DNA from: Amoebidium appalachense
Taxonomy: Eukaryota; Ichthyosporea
Assembly: GCA_963693365.1 (NCBI GenBank)
Contig: CAVNZM010000014.1
Coordinates: forward strand, 2,728,001 to 2,792,000
Length of the DNA: 64,000 bases
Direction of reading: 5' to 3'
Under the pieces are notes generated by a model that saw nothing but the letters and a program-made list of their open reading frames with translations, ran no database searches and had not been told where the DNA came from. Shown here piece by piece: positions 23,129-45,949 of this stretch; the stretch's first letter is position 1; each line of letters begins with the position of its first letter. The translations under genes were made by a program, and so were the position numbers.

Positions 23129-23830
23129 ACCCCACCCCCCACCGCCCCTTTTCTCCAAAATCCCCGAGTCAAGGTTCGTATACTTTTTGAATCGCAAGGT
23201 GCTATATTATAGTTACATGTCACGATAAATGGAAACAAGGGAGCACACACCATACAGTAAGCTTAAGATTAATACAAATAGTTACTAGTCACTTGAAGTT
23301 GTTCACCGGTCTGGTATAGGCAACCGTAGCCTTCTGAGCCTCAGTCAGCCAATATGAGGACGTCTGTGTGACAGCCTACAAAAGTGTCACCCTAATCAAA
23401 TTACGCATGATTACCTGGTAAAGCCCCGTGTGTGCTGTATATGCTGTAACACATGTAAAGTTCCCGAGGCAAGCAAATTCCGTTCCCTTAGGGCCTGAGC
23501 TCAAACACTCCCCCAAACCCCCCTCTCTCCCCCCCCCCCCCTCCCTGGGCCCCCCCACCCCCCCTTGAGAGTCTGCCCCCCCCCCCCCCCCCCCGGCCGC
23601 CTGCCCCCTCCAGCGTCTTGTTTTGAACCACAACCTCCCCTCTCCCTCCCCCCCCCCCCCCCCCCCCCGCGTCCCTCTTCATGTCTCCCTGTTAATTCCG
23701 GGGGGGGGGGGGGGGGGGGGGGGGGAGGAGGGGGGGCAACAATAATTATTCACATCCAATAATAAAATAACCCCTTGAATTTTTACCCTGATTATAAACG
23801 TGCTGCCTTTCGAACGTTTCTTTTGGGTAG

Positions 23831-23951
23831 GTGCCGGCCCTCACCAGAGAGAAGACCAATCCGTCTAGCGTCCTTGCAGATTGTGCCGAGCGAGGATACG
23901 GGCATACTCGACATTACGATCTTTTCCGAAAATTCAGAGCTGGGGGATAAA
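23831..23951 (+). other. Orphan exon candidate
   Basis: A stretch with coding-like composition follows TTTTGGGTAG and reads [20 protein letters not shown] and on to SENSELGDK in one frame, ending at AAA just before (GT)n, which would serve as donor. I found no partner exon in phase on either side, so it could be a gene fragment, a pseudo-exon or chance. Confidence 0.3.
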
Positions 23952-23963
23952 GTGTGTGTGTGT

Positions 23964-24060
<97 letters not shown>

Positions 24061-24544
24061 TGTGTTTGGGGGGGTGGAGGGGGAAGGGAGGGGGGGCCGA
24101 GGGGAGGGGGGGATCATTATGGATAAAACCTTAACGATCACGATAAGAATCATCCCAGAGCACTGCACGTATGCTGTTGCCGAAAACGCATATTAATCCG
24201 GTGACGAGTGGCTGGTTACTGTATGTATCATGTACATTCAGACAACTCAACTAATAACTATGTTTAGAGCTCTCATGCTGTGCCTTTTGGTGGCATCATT
24301 AATTACGACTCAAGGGGTAAATGCCATTGGAGACTGTAGCGAGATATCATTATACTTAAGTTACATGCTATCATAGGCAGATATACTGTGTATAAACACT
24401 GTCTTTTACTCTTTGTGCAGTAGCGGCTACTAGTAGAATGGTACGAACAGTATAATATAACTTAGTGATAAGTTGACATCGATGAGCCAGAAAACCCGTG
24501 ATTAGTCAGAGATCTTCAATGGTTCCATATAGTTATACACCCAA

Positions 24545-24790
24545 ATGTTGAAGAGTCCCACAATCACGTGGTTTAAAAACCATACCAATATAATGTGGGT
24601 GTGTTGGGCCCGATGACCTGGGTGACCTGTCCTCACTTGAACACTGCCCTATTGTCCTGAGCAGCACGTAAGCACATGACAATAGGCAGGGCGCCAGAGA
24701 GAGCCTGGAAAGCATCAGATTCTCGGAGGTCCCCTAAATAATGTATGTTTGCTAAAAACACTAAGCTGAACTTTTGGGGTAAAACGTCAA
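24545..24790 (+). repeat. R1 fragment (copy 3)
   Basis: Shares with 27580-27840 the blocks CCCACAATCA, 'gggtgacctgtcctcact..aacactg' and 'tgtt.gctaaaaacact..gctgaact', and more distantly matches 17840-17960. Confidence 0.65.
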
Positions 24791-27579
<2,789 letters not shown>

Positions 27580-27840
27580 AGCTCAATGCGATCCCACAAT
27601 CAAATGGCGCAAAAGCGTTAGCAACATAACAACGATGAGCTGGTCAGTATGTTTGGGTGACCTGTCCTCACTTTAACACTGTGCCCCATTGTGGGTATGT
27701 TTGTATGACAAGCTCAATACATACACACCTAGGCAATGGGCACAAAAAGGGAAATGCTTGAATACCCTAGACTGGGAGGCCACCCCAATATGTTGTTGCT
27801 GAAAACACTACTGAGTTGAACTGTAAGGCCATCAGAACTT
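27580..27840 (+). repeat. R1 fragment (copy 4)
   Basis: CCCACAATCAAATGGCGC at 27594 and on to 'gttgctgaaaacactactgag' at about 27793; aligns with copies 1-3. Confidence 0.65.
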
Positions 27841-28816
27841 CAAAAAACTAATGTGTTTGCACAGCTTCCTACTGTTCTTCGTGGATGGTAATGGGTACAT
27901 ACTCACTTGAAAGCAAAATGCTACATGACTTACATGGCTAGATTAGTAAAATGCTTATCTCGGCCTCACGATTGGGTATGACTATTAAGGCATATGTACA
28001 CAATCACACTGATTTAAAGGTCAGGAAGAAAGCCTTCATTGGGCTTGCTATACATATCGATGCCTGTGTTAGTAGGCTACCAGTGGAGCCCTTACATACA
28101 ATATATAGCTCATTGTCGAGCAATGGAAGTAGCCATCTAACAGCGTATGTGTGTACACGGGTGGGTGTGGTGAGGGTCGGTGGGTTGGTCATATATATTA
28201 AGTTTTTCTTAGAGTCTCAGAAGAGGGGGGAGAGATCTAGAGGGGCCGGGGGGTGGGGGCTGGGGGCAAAAAACAAAACCACCCAGAAAACAGGCACCCA
28301 CACATTTCTATTACTTCCTAAGAGCCGCAATACAGCCCAACAACACCTGTCACAGTGATTGTCGCCACCTACCCGCACGTCCCCCCCCCCCCTCCCCCCC
28401 CCTACACCCTCCCTTCTTGCCTCTCCCGGGACCCTTGATGCACCCGTATACATGCGCACCTATGCACTGGAACATGCACACACCACTTTGCACAAAACAA
28501 GAACATGCTCCTCGACCCGAGCTCGAGCACAATAGGTTTCACCCAAATTTCCCACCACGCTTATCTCACAGAACAAGACAGAAAGTGACTCCGAGACAGA
28601 GAGGAGTGGGGGGGGGGGGGGTGATTGCAGGACACAGTCTTGTGCGTTTACGTTGTCACTGTCGTGTGTGCGTCTGTCTGGGATGGGGTGTTGTTGATGT
28701 AATCCCCCCCCCCCCCCCCCCCAAAAAAAAAAAAAAAAAAAAAAGGGAGAGGGGGGGGGGGGGGGGGGAACAACAACATTCCATCCCAGATAAATACATA
28801 TAACACAACACACAAG

Positions 28817-28849
<33 letters not shown>

Positions 28850-29303
28850 TTTCTTTAAAAAAAAAAAAAAAGTTTACACGTTAACGCTCGCAGCCATGTG
28901 ATAATATCCACAGTTGGATGATCCTTAGATATACCCAAATATTCGCTTGGATAGCATTTTTTTCTCTGTCGTCGTGCCATTCCCAGATCAATTATGCCTA
29001 TCCCAGTAGGCCAGAATTAATTATTTTTTTCGTTTCGATATTTCTGCGTTGCTTCTCTACCTGTGTATTCTTTCTGCACCAATAACGTTTGCTTGTTATA
29101 AAAAGAAGGAAACGAATAAAGAGAAGAGAAGACGGAAAAAAGGGACGTCAAAAGAGTATTCACGTAACCCCATGGAAAAGGCGTACTCTATTCGTACATA
29201 GTGGCGGTGAAATAGCGCTAACAAACAACAAATTTATCGATAGGGATATACGTATTAGTTATTTATAAACAAATATGCATTTCCTGTGTATATCTCGTCT
29301 CAT
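27841..29303. other. Intergenic, no supportable gene
   Basis: Mostly unique AT-rich sequence. A poly-C/poly-A/poly-G string lies at 28704-28769 and another C/A string at 28824-28871. It includes the 3' side of the minus-strand gene ending at 29304; I see no clear AATAAA for it. Confidence 0.5.
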
Positions 29304-29473
29304 TTACAGCACGCCGCGGGTGACTAGGTTCTTCACCTTCTTGGCTTTGCCCTCCTCCAATGGCTCCTTGTCATTCGCTGATTTGGCCTTGGCCCCCTCC
29401 GGGTCCTTGACATAGACCTCCATGACTTTAAAGGCGCGCCCACGCGTCTGCTGAAGGGAGGCCATCATCTTGG

Positions 29474-29517
<44 letters not shown>

Positions 29518-29864
29518 TGTGTGGGGGGGGGGGGGGAGGAGGGGGGGGGGGGGGGGGGGGGGGGGAGGGGGGTTTGAATGCGGAACACAGTACGAAGTAC
29601 GCATACACGATGAGAAGCATGGTGCAGGACACATGCAAAGGCAAACATTCAAGTATGCAGCATCAGCCATGCGCACAGTATGCGTCATGGGGGGGGAGGG
29701 GGGAGTAAGTCAAATGTTACTTGCCGGATAAGCTTATTTTCTATTTACAAAGTGCCTTGTGCTCCCATCACCTTTCACCCCACCTGCAAATGAACAAATC
29801 CCGTTGGGTGAACGGTTGCGTGTCCAACTGTGATCCTTTTGTGTGTGTATGTCTTTGAAAAGGG

Positions 29865-29903
<39 letters not shown>

Positions 29904-30046
29904 AGAAGGAGTTGGGTAGGGTGTCCCGGGAGGGAGGTGGGTGGTTGGGTGGGTCGGTGGTGGTGGGGGGAGGGGGGGGGGGGGGGGGGGGGGAGACAGA
30001 GGAACAAAGGAGATTGTGTGCTTCCACCAGTGACGGGACGTGGCAC

Positions 30047-30081
<35 letters not shown>

Positions 30082-30914
30082 GGGTGGGTGGGAGGGGGGG
30101 GGGGGGGGGGGGGTTTGAATGCGTCAAAAAGTACGAAGTACACAAGAACAAACGGATAACACGATGCAGAATGCAAGCCATACATAAAGAGTATGCATAA
30201 TAAGCAGAGCCCATCCTCAGGGGGGGCCCACGTCATCCACAGTACCCGAGTTTCGACCTATTCCCCTCGTTAACGAAACCCAACTCAGATACTGTTTCAC
30301 TTGAACATGAGTAGGTCACCCGTCTTGATCAGAGACGAGCAGGGTTGCTTATGCAGGCAAGGGCAGTGGGAAAGGCCGGGGGTTAAAGTTGCAGCAGTAA
30401 GCAGAAGCAAGAAAAATATAGATAGGAACTCAGGAGACGGGGCTTCTAGGAAGCTCCCCCGTCGATACCTAAGTCGATACTTCCCTGGCTAACATACTAC
30501 ACCAGCTGAAAAGAATTAAGTCCCGAAGGCCACAGAATTCGTAATCAGAGGGGAAAATATGAGATTTGACCCACGCCGCAGGGTAGTAACACGCTTACTA
30601 GGGCGGAACTTTATCGTCTTCGAACGGAAAGCTATGCCCCCGGATGTCAGCCGGAAATATGGTATCACCCATTGCTTTGGGCTTGAAAAAAGCCAAACCG
30701 ATAGTCCGAGTTATGTTACGCCGGCGGGTAACATGCCGCATGGGTTCCAAGGGAGCTGTCGCCAACAGAGCGGTGTGTGCATGCGTGCGCGTAACGCAAT
30801 GTGTGAAGTGTGTCTATAGCTATGAAAGGGGGTATGCAGAAGTGGACAGATGAAGTGTGTGGAGAGAAAAACAGTAAGAAGAAAAGTAGACACCGGTATG
30901 TGCAACCCCGCACA

Positions 30915-30949
<35 letters not shown>

Positions 30950-31010
30950 AATAAGCGAAGATTACAGGTAATCCACCAGAACAACAAATGACAAGCAAAA
31001 CAACAGGCGC

Positions 31011-31062
<52 letters not shown>

Positions 31063-31067
31063 AGGAA

Positions 31068-31147
<80 letters not shown>

Positions 31148-31672
31148 GGAGAGAGGGAGAGAGAGAGAAGGTGGGGGGGGGGGGGGGGGGGGGGGGGAGG
31201 GGAGGGGAGGGGGGAGGGGGGTCTTAGGGATGCTGCAGAATCGTCAGATATTAGACAAATCGTACCAATACGATCATTCTCTCATATATGTGAGAAGATT
31301 GTGACTAACGATGTGCAGATCTGGTTAAGACCTGTTGGGTGTGCAGAGAAAATGGGAGGGGAAGGAGGAGGGAAAGGGGGAGGGGGGGGGGGGGGAAGTA
31401 AGAGAGGGGAGGGAATGTTAGAGTGTCAGTAGTCTCAGGGGACCCTGCAGAGTCGTTAGATGTCAGACAAAAACGCACCAACGACCAAGTTCTCCGAGGG
31501 GAGAAATGCGTAAAACGTTCTGCAGAGTGGGTTAGAGACCTGCTGATGAGAAGAGTGTATACAGGGTTTGGCCAGGGGGGGGGGGGGGGGGGGAAAGGGG
31601 GGAAAAAGAAGGTAGGAGGGGAAGGGGGGGGGGGGGGGGAGGAGAAGGGGAAAAAAAAAAAAAAAAAAAAAA

Positions 31673-31706
<34 letters not shown>

Positions 31707-31730
31707 GGGATGGAGGGGAGGGAGGGAGGG

Positions 31731-31776
<46 letters not shown>

Positions 31777-31902
31777 CTGTGGTGGACAGATCAGAGACGA
31801 GACCTCCATTTCAAAACTTACCAGGCAACCCAAAAAACCTAGCCGGCTGAGAAAGAAGAACGGCGGGGGAATTGTTTGGGAAAAGGAGCGGGGGGAGAGA
31901 GA

Positions 31903-31940
<38 letters not shown>

Positions 31941-32140
31941 AGGGGGGGGGGAGAGGGGGGAGAGAGGGGGAGAGGGAGAGAGAGAGAGAGGGAGGGAGAG
32001 AACGAGAGAGAACGAAAGAGAGCGAGAGAGGGAGACAGAGAGAGAGAGAGGGAGGGAGAGAGAGGGAGAGGGAGAGAGAGAGGGAGAGAGAGAGGGAGGG
32101 GGGGGAGGGGGGGGGGGGGGGGGAGGTGTAGGGGCTGGTA

Positions 32141-32184
<44 letters not shown>

Positions 32185-33108
32185 ACCGGGATAGAGTGGG
32201 GGACTAGGGAGTGTTGATCTTTTTAGGGGGGGGGGGGGGGGGGGAGGCATGAAGGGGAAATGAATACGCCCAGAGAAGGGTGGAGGGGTGAGGGAAAGAG
32301 GGAAAGGGGGATTTTAACAAGAAAAGAAATAACGGACAGCATGCCTGCGTTTGGGTGCAAGGGTAGTGCATTCCAACCGTGTTGGCTCATTTGCATGTGC
32401 ATGTAGCAGGGGGAGGAAGGGGGGAGGGAGGGAGAAAGAGAGAGAAAGAGAGAGAATGGGGGAGAGGGAGAGAAAGAAAGAAGGGGGGGGGGGGGGGGGG
32501 AAGGCAAAGTATGTGGGAATTACATGACAGGAGTGTCTGTTTAGGTATATGTTTGTGCCTATGCGCGAGTGGCTCTGTGGATTCGAACATAAGCTATGAC
32601 CTAGTAAGAAGAAAATCAAGCAGGGATAGCGGGAACCGATAGAAAGACAAGTGCAAGGGAAGACGCGTATAGACAACTACAACAAGAAAAGGCGGCATAA
32701 AGCAAGTATTTCGTAAGTTCCTTCCTTCCTTTCCCCCCAACTTTGTATGTGTTTGTGCACTGTGTGTGCTTTTTTGGGGGGGGAGGGGGGAGGGGGGAGG
32801 GGGTCTGCAAGGGTGTTGCGACACCCGTTAAGCGGGTTAAGGGGGTGTAGGTGAACACCTGGAAGGGAAGCTTATCCAGAAAAAGGCAGGGGTCGCAAGC
32901 ACAACCATTGAGCCTCTCACAACACTACGAACACGAAGCTCAGATAACCGGAAAGGAAGGGACACGGGGTAGATAAGCACAACAACGACTAGGAAAGCAG
33001 AGCTAAAACATATCCCCACTCCCCCCCCCCCCCCCCCCCCCCGAACTACACATACACACGTCATCACCACAAAAATACACGCACGCTCTTACAGACCATG
33101 TAACACAC

Positions 33109-33166
<58 letters not shown>

Positions 33167-33525
33167 AGCTCACACACGCACACAAACACAGAGAGACATA
33201 CAAGCTCACCGACACATGCACACACCCCCACAACCCCACACACAATACACAGACACACACACACACACACACACACCCTCCCCCCTCCCCCCAAACACAC
33301 ACACACACTATCCAACAAGCACACAACAAACAGCCAAACACACACCTTGGCCTTCCAGTCCTCCTCCGTGTCGCCAACATCTTCGAGCACGTTCTGCAAG
33401 TGCCCAATAGTTGTCTGGTTGCCGGTCGTGTCGCTGAACAATCGGCGTGAAATGCAACCGAGCTGTGTAAGCTTCACCTGCTGCAACAACGCAGAGCGCA
33501 AGGGAATAGAAACGATGCCAGACAT
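29304..33525 (-). CDS. Small putative mitochondrial protein, unrecognised
   Basis: Exon 1 is 33346-33525 (ATG at 33525-33523, donor GTGTGTG). The last exon is 29304-29474 (acceptor inside (CA)n as ACACAG; stop TAA at 29306-29304). Both junctions are phase 0, giving 116 residues if no exon lies between. The first 30 residues are rich in Arg, Ser and Leu without acids (MSGIVSIPLRSALLQQVKLT, then an RRLFS motif), typical of a matrix-targeting presequence with a cleavage site near RRLFS. The remainder is charged and probably helical, with Lys/Glu-rich stretches (KDPEGAKAK, KAKKVKNL). I do not recognise a family. The ~3.9-kb intron holds R2 repeats and G/A-rich arrays; a small exon could be hidden there. 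The start is supported by a TATA box at 33756-33764. Confidence 0.68.
29573..29690 (+). repeat. Repeat family R2, diverged copy
   Basis: Begins GGGTTTGAATGCG directly after a G run, continues AGTACGAAGTAC and ends near GCGTCATGGGG. Related to 30114-30250. Confidence 0.6.
30114..30370 (+). repeat. Repeat family R2, long copy
   Basis: Directly follows a G tract. Positions 30114-30250 are identical over 137 bp to 45950-46086. The whole segment to ~30370 is the reverse complement, at roughly 85% by eye, of 39305-39560. Poly-G tracts of 26-44 bp crowd the 250 bp upstream. Confidence 0.85.
31011..31196. repeat. Poly-A, (GA)n, poly-G compound array
   Basis: About 49 A residues, ~64 bp of (GA)n, GGGAGA variants and a G run of ~27. 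It lies in the long intron of the minus-strand gene. Confidence 0.95.
31222..31860. repeat. Diverged direct repeat (~140 bp, two copies) with G/A homopolymer blocks
   Basis: 31222-31345 and 31434-31570 share 'tgcagaatcgtcagat.ttagacaaa', 'acgcaccaacga' and 'gagaccTG.tg.tg'. They are followed by poly-G, poly-A (31650-31671), poly-G (31673-31705) and poly-A (31731-31774). Confidence 0.6.
31861..33345. other. Intron sequence of the minus-strand gene: purine arrays and (CA)n
   Basis: (GA)/(G) arrays at 31890-32185 and 32405-32500, a C run at 33020-33042, and (CA)n-rich DNA at about 33110-33310 that leads directly into the exon-1 donor. No additional exon could be phased here. Confidence 0.5.
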
Positions 33526-33755
33526 TCCTTAGTTTATCAGAAGACAAAAAAGTGGGTGTTGTAGCGGTATGATGTGTGTTCAAACACAGAGGAGAGAGGA
33601 GAAGTCGGTGGGTAGAAAGGACGAACTTTGCGTTTGAGGTTTACGTCGTTTATGTTTTCGCCAAATAAGGCTTTGGGTTTGTGACCGGAAATGATGACGA
33701 AAAGAAGGTCACAACGAAAACGAAGGATCTGATAGTGCCACAACGTAATGCTGCG

Positions 33756-33764
33756 CTTTATATA
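33756..33764 (-). promoter_or_regulatory. TATA box of the minus-strand mitochondrial-type gene
   Basis: TATATAAAG on the minus strand, about 230 nt upstream of the ATG at 33525. A TCAGAT lies 33-38 nt into the downstream sequence counted from the first T, close to the TATA-to-TCAGTC distance in the WS/DGAT promoter. Confidence 0.6.
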
Positions 33765-34462
33765 GCTGACCAACGGATCGTTATTTTTATCAGTTTAGGT
33801 AATTTCTCGAAAATATAAGTTTCAGGGGGGTTAAAATATATTTAAGGCATTAAATTTAAAGATTGGTACGAAACCTTATTTTTTTTTTTTTTTTTTTTTT
33901 TACGAAATCATCAATTTTCAGGGCCCGCAAAGTGTGAACCGAAGTATTCCGATATTCCTGACAGGGTGTGACGAAACTGTAGCCTGGCGGCGGTAGTTCT
34001 CATGCGTGATATATATTGTGTATTCGTCGATTTAAAAACTTATGTGATCCAAAAAATGGGCATAAAGTTTTTAAAATTAAGCCGCCAATAAGGGGCTACG
34101 TAGCAATTGTCAACAGTGACGTGATCGTGGTTTGACCACTGCTCCTAAGCATGAACTAATCAAACAGCTGGAGACCTAGTTGAGTGAAATTCCTTAAGAG
34201 AGCATGGCAATATTTCCAGTGACGCACCAGGATCTTTCCAATCGAGTACGTATTAAAACCGTCAATAAGTCTATTTTTTAAACAGTCAGAGTAGTTTTAT
34301 TATAATCAAAAGCAATAATGTAGCTCCTTTAATACTTTATTGCTCAACTAGGATTCTATTTCCAGCCTAGAGCTACCCAGCTGTGGCGATTAAGTGCATA
34401 TGCGCACTTATCCACCTACATTTACATCGCTCTGCCTTTTATGAGCCACCACTTTGTTTTAG

Positions 34463-34504
34463 CCAATCATCGGCACGTACCCTAACTGACAATAATTATA
34501 AAAA
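34463..34504 (+). promoter_or_regulatory. CCAAT and TATA elements of a plus-strand promoter
   Basis: CCAAT at 34463-34467 and TATAAAAA at 34497-34504, 30 bp apart. It faces away from the minus-strand promoter at 33756-33764, making a divergent pair about 730 bp apart. The likely gene served is the EDR2_C gene, but the intervening first exon(s) are not resolved. Confidence 0.45.
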
Positions 34505-34587
34505 GCCTGCTTTCTGATCAAAAGCACTGGCTTGCTCGTTGACCAACCGTTATATTACTCCTGTTTTTATTATTATAGACAGCTATA

Positions 34588-35003
34588 TATTCCTACTTTT
34601 TTTGTTGTTTTATAAAAACATTATAGCTATAGGGTTATGAAATATTGTCTGCATTTTATTCCTACTTTTTTTGTTGTTTTATAAAAACATTATAGCTATA
34701 GAGTTATAATATATTGTCTGCATTACATGTTAATGATTCTACCAATGTTTTATGTACAGTGTGAAACTGTCCACGGAGTTCAGAAAATAATTGACAGTAG
34801 ACAAGCTTGCATGTAAGGGTAAAACAATACCTATTCCTACTTTTTTGTTGTTTTATGAAACATTATAGCTATAGAGTTATAGTATATTGTCTGCATTACT
34901 TGTTAATGATTCTACCATTGTCCCATGTACAGTGTGAAACTGTCCATGGAGTTCAGAAAATAATTCACAGTAGACAAGCTTGCATGTAAGGGTAAAACAA
35001 TAC
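34588..35003. repeat. Tandem repeat: one ~69-bp unit plus two ~175-bp units
   Basis: 'Tattcctacttttt' recurs at 34588, 34657 and 34832. The first unit is cut short after 'attgtctgcatt'. The next two run on through 'gtgaaactgtcca.ggagttcag' and 'gcttgcatgtaagggtaaaacaatac', with few differences. Confidence 0.9.
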
Positions 35004-35336
35004 TCCTCTCGATCACACGTACCCCAACCCGCGGGATCAGACAACCCCTACCTGGCACTTTGTTACCCAAACCATAACTAAAAACAGGCGTCAACTCGCA
35101 GAAAAGCTTGGATTTAATTACCTGGCCTGAAAACACAAGAACACCTCTCATCTGCTTGATATAGTCGGTAAGATTTCCAGAAATTTACATCTGCAACAAT
35201 TTACATACAATCCACTTCACCCGTCATCATGCATTTGTCTCATGGTGACCGATAGCACTCACGAGTAAGCGAATTGGTCTGCCGGACCTATTAGGCATAG
35301 TTCTCACAAGAACATTACAACACCATCTCATGGTGT

Positions 35337-35434
35337 ATGGTGGCCAACACAAAGCTGGGGCGGGTAGAGCAGGAGACCATGGCCCCTATACCTCGCAACT
35401 CGAGAGAACCACCAAAAGTTCTCTCTGAGGTTGA
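35337..35434 (+). other. Candidate 5' exon of the EDR2_C gene
   Basis: ATG at 35337 opens a frame (MVANTKLGRVEQETMAPIPR and on to VLSEVEG) with coding-like composition and a possible donor GAAG|GTGGGC near 35434. No in-phase junction to the exon at 37093 could be shown, so it stays a candidate. R2 repeats and poly-C follow it. Confidence 0.3.
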
Positions 35435-35579
35435 AGGTGGGCAAATTGACCCCCTCCCTCCCCCCCCCCCCCCCCCCCCCCTCTCCCCTCCCCCCCGTCC
35501 ACACACGCTCTTCCTTTCTAACTCTCCAAACAAACACACTCATGGTTGCTAATAATTCTTTCAGTCCCCTAGACTTGGG

Positions 35580-35642
35580 TCCCAATGCGTCTTCCCCCCC
35601 CCCCCCCCCCCCCCTGCCGCGCATGCGCATTGTGTTGTCCCC

Positions 35643-35686
<44 letters not shown>

Positions 35687-36425
35687 CCGCGCATCCGCGT
35701 TATGTTGTCCGTCGTGAAAGTGGACTTCGTACTCTCTATCACGTTGGTCCCCCCCCCCTCCCCCCCTCCCTCATCCTTCCCCGTCGCCCCCCTGAGGATG
35801 GACTTAACTTATGCACATTCTTCGTGTGAGCGTTGCAGAGCCTGCTCTGTGTTATTAGTTGTGAACGTCCGTGTCGTCCTCGGTAACACATTACCCCCCG
35901 CCCACCCCTCTCTCCCCACCCTCCTCCCTCCCCCCTCCCCCCTCCTCCCTCCCTCCCCCTCGTCCCCCCCTCCAGACCTTCTTCGCCCCAACGATATATG
36001 TGTCTCTATCTTTCTAGGCCCTCATTTTCACGAACTCTGTGCTTGTGCCTGTTCTCCAATTGTTCATTTTTCTCTTCAATCTCTCACCCACAAGCCTTTT
36101 TACCCAATTGCTTCCTAGGTCCCTTGGTGTCTTCTATTTCTTTTCTCGTCAAGATTCCTTCCACACCACCACCGCTAACCCCCATCAGCCCTCCCAGTTT
36201 TCCTTTCTTACTGTTTCAAGACTGACCCTGAACCCTTCAATCCTGGCATGACGCGATAACCCCCTGAACATTTTGTTTGTTTATCACTCAGTTTTTTTCT
36301 AGTTTTTGTCTTTTCCAACTTGTAGGTAGAGACTGTGTGTTCTCATTTTCGTAAAACCTGCATTGACGGTTTATGTTGTCCGTCGTTATAAATGTGTATT
36401 TCTTACTCCGCAACACAAATTAAAC
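35580..36425 (-). repeat. Repeat family R2 fragments between poly-C tracts
   Basis: Pieces reading '.tgttgtccgtcgt' then 'cttcgtactct.ta.cac.tt' and ending at C runs occur at about 35690-35755, 35830-35895 and 36362-36420. They are in the orientation of 39305-39560. Large poly-C runs lie at 35595-35614 and 35647-35685. Confidence 0.65.
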
Positions 36426-36829
36426 GCCTCTCTCCCGCTCTTCAAACACCTTTGATTTCTTTCATTTCCTCTCCTTTTGATTCTCCTCCTTTTTTCTTGC
36501 CCCTCCCTTTTTTTTTTCTGGCGGGCGGTTGGGGGGGGGGGGGGAGAAGGTGGGGGGGGAGGGGGGGGGGGGGGGGAGCGAGAGAGAGAGAGGGGGGGGA
36601 GAGAGCTGACACACACCTCGAAGAGAGAGGGGCAGAGAAATCCACACCACGTTTGATTGGTGAATGCTGTTTGCAAAAGTCGTATTTTTCGGTTGTCATT
36701 TTATCAAAGGGGCATCTGCGAAGAACATCACGTGCACGAGTAATGAAAATTCGCCTGTTCGACTTTAATGCACTCTTTTTCTTGCCACTGTTCTGTTGTC
36801 ATTTAACTTTCTCTCCGAAAGGCTTTTCC

Positions 36830-36864
<35 letters not shown>

Positions 36865-37092
36865 CCTCCTCCCCAATACACGTCTCCAACTCTTTTATTT
36901 CTCACTCTCACTCTCACTCTCTCCTTCCCATCCCTTCCTCCTTCCGTTCTTGTCCTCGTCTTTCTCTTCCCCCCCCTCCCCCCCCCCTCCCCCAACCTCC
37001 TTGCCTCCCCTCTCCCCCCCCCCCCCCCCTCTCCCCCCCCCCCCCCCCCCTCCCCCCCCCCCTCCCGGGGGGGGGGCACATATGTTCTTCAG

Positions 37093-44902
<7,810 letters not shown>

Positions 44903-45724
44903 CCCTACCAGTACGCTGCCTTATAAATTAGGCAATATTTTAATTTTTAGTTTGGCATGTATGTCGCGTGATTCATAGTTTTGGTTCGTCTTTTAGTAGC
45001 TGCGTTCCCATGAGTCATGCAACACGCAAGGGTATTTAATTAATTATTTTGGTGATTGTGATTTGGACTGTTTCACAACGCATGCCTGTAACAGTAATAC
45101 GATGATCCGATTCTGCGTTTCTATGCCATCCTCTGTATGTGTGCACATGTGCATATGTGTGTGCGCGTGTACGTGTGCGTGCATGTGCCTACACCTATTG
45201 TATTACGCATGCGCGTTGTTCTGGCGTAACCACAACTCACAGATAGTCGGCACTATGTAGCACGCAACACAGTAGATGCCACACAAACACAAAAATCGGT
45301 TATGTAGAGGCCTGCTTATTGATAATGGTACGGTGTTTTTGACGCTGAAATATTTGAGTATGATACGTAGTTGGAGATATATTTACCAAGCCTCCTGGAG
45401 CTTCTCCTTACTAGTATGTAACATTCAATTAGTTCCCCAGTAATAATCAACCTCGCGTTTTTGTAGTAGGCTGAAAGCTCTAATGGTGAATAGCATAAAA
45501 TCTGACAATGGCAACCTTAAAGGTATATCACACATGTGCACGTGTCCACACTGTCAGTGACTCCTTGTGTGTGTTTGTGTAGGTTTGGTGACACTGCAAT
45601 GTTTAACGGTATTTTTTTTTTCTTTCTTGGTCTTTCCCCCCCAGCTTCTAGTTTCTGTCGGTGTGCGAGTGTGATGTGTGGTGACCGGTGGTGGTGGTGG
45701 CTTTTTTATTTATTTTATTTTTTT

Positions 45725-45779
<55 letters not shown>

Positions 45780-45949
45780 CGGGGGGGGGGGGGGGGGGGG
45801 TATATCATCAACACCTAACGAACGGCTCACTGACAGTAATCAAGGTGGGGAAGGAAAGGGGAGGATTTTGGAGAACATGTTCGAAGGGGGGAATCAACAG
45901 ACCTGTGTGTGTGTGTGTGTTTCGGGGGGGAGGGGGGGGGGAGGGGGGG
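44903..45949. other. Intergenic, no gene seen
   Basis: AT-rich unique sequence to 45590, (GT)n at 45727-45778, poly-G at 45781-45800 and G-rich DNA leading into the R2 copy. Confidence 0.5.

Larger units (their letters stand above)
22141..24544. other. Intergenic, homopolymers and (GT)n, one orphan exon candidate
   Basis: Besides the tracts and the orphan exon listed separately: poly-C at 23086-23128, C-rich DNA at 23510-23668, poly-G at 23700-23725 and (GT)n at about 23951-24056. Nothing else recognisable. Confidence 0.5.

Noticed and set aside
31456-32250. 264-codon minus-strand frame of Pro, Phe and Ser-Leu repeats
   Set aside because: Product of G, A and GA tracts; no motif and no phased neighbours.
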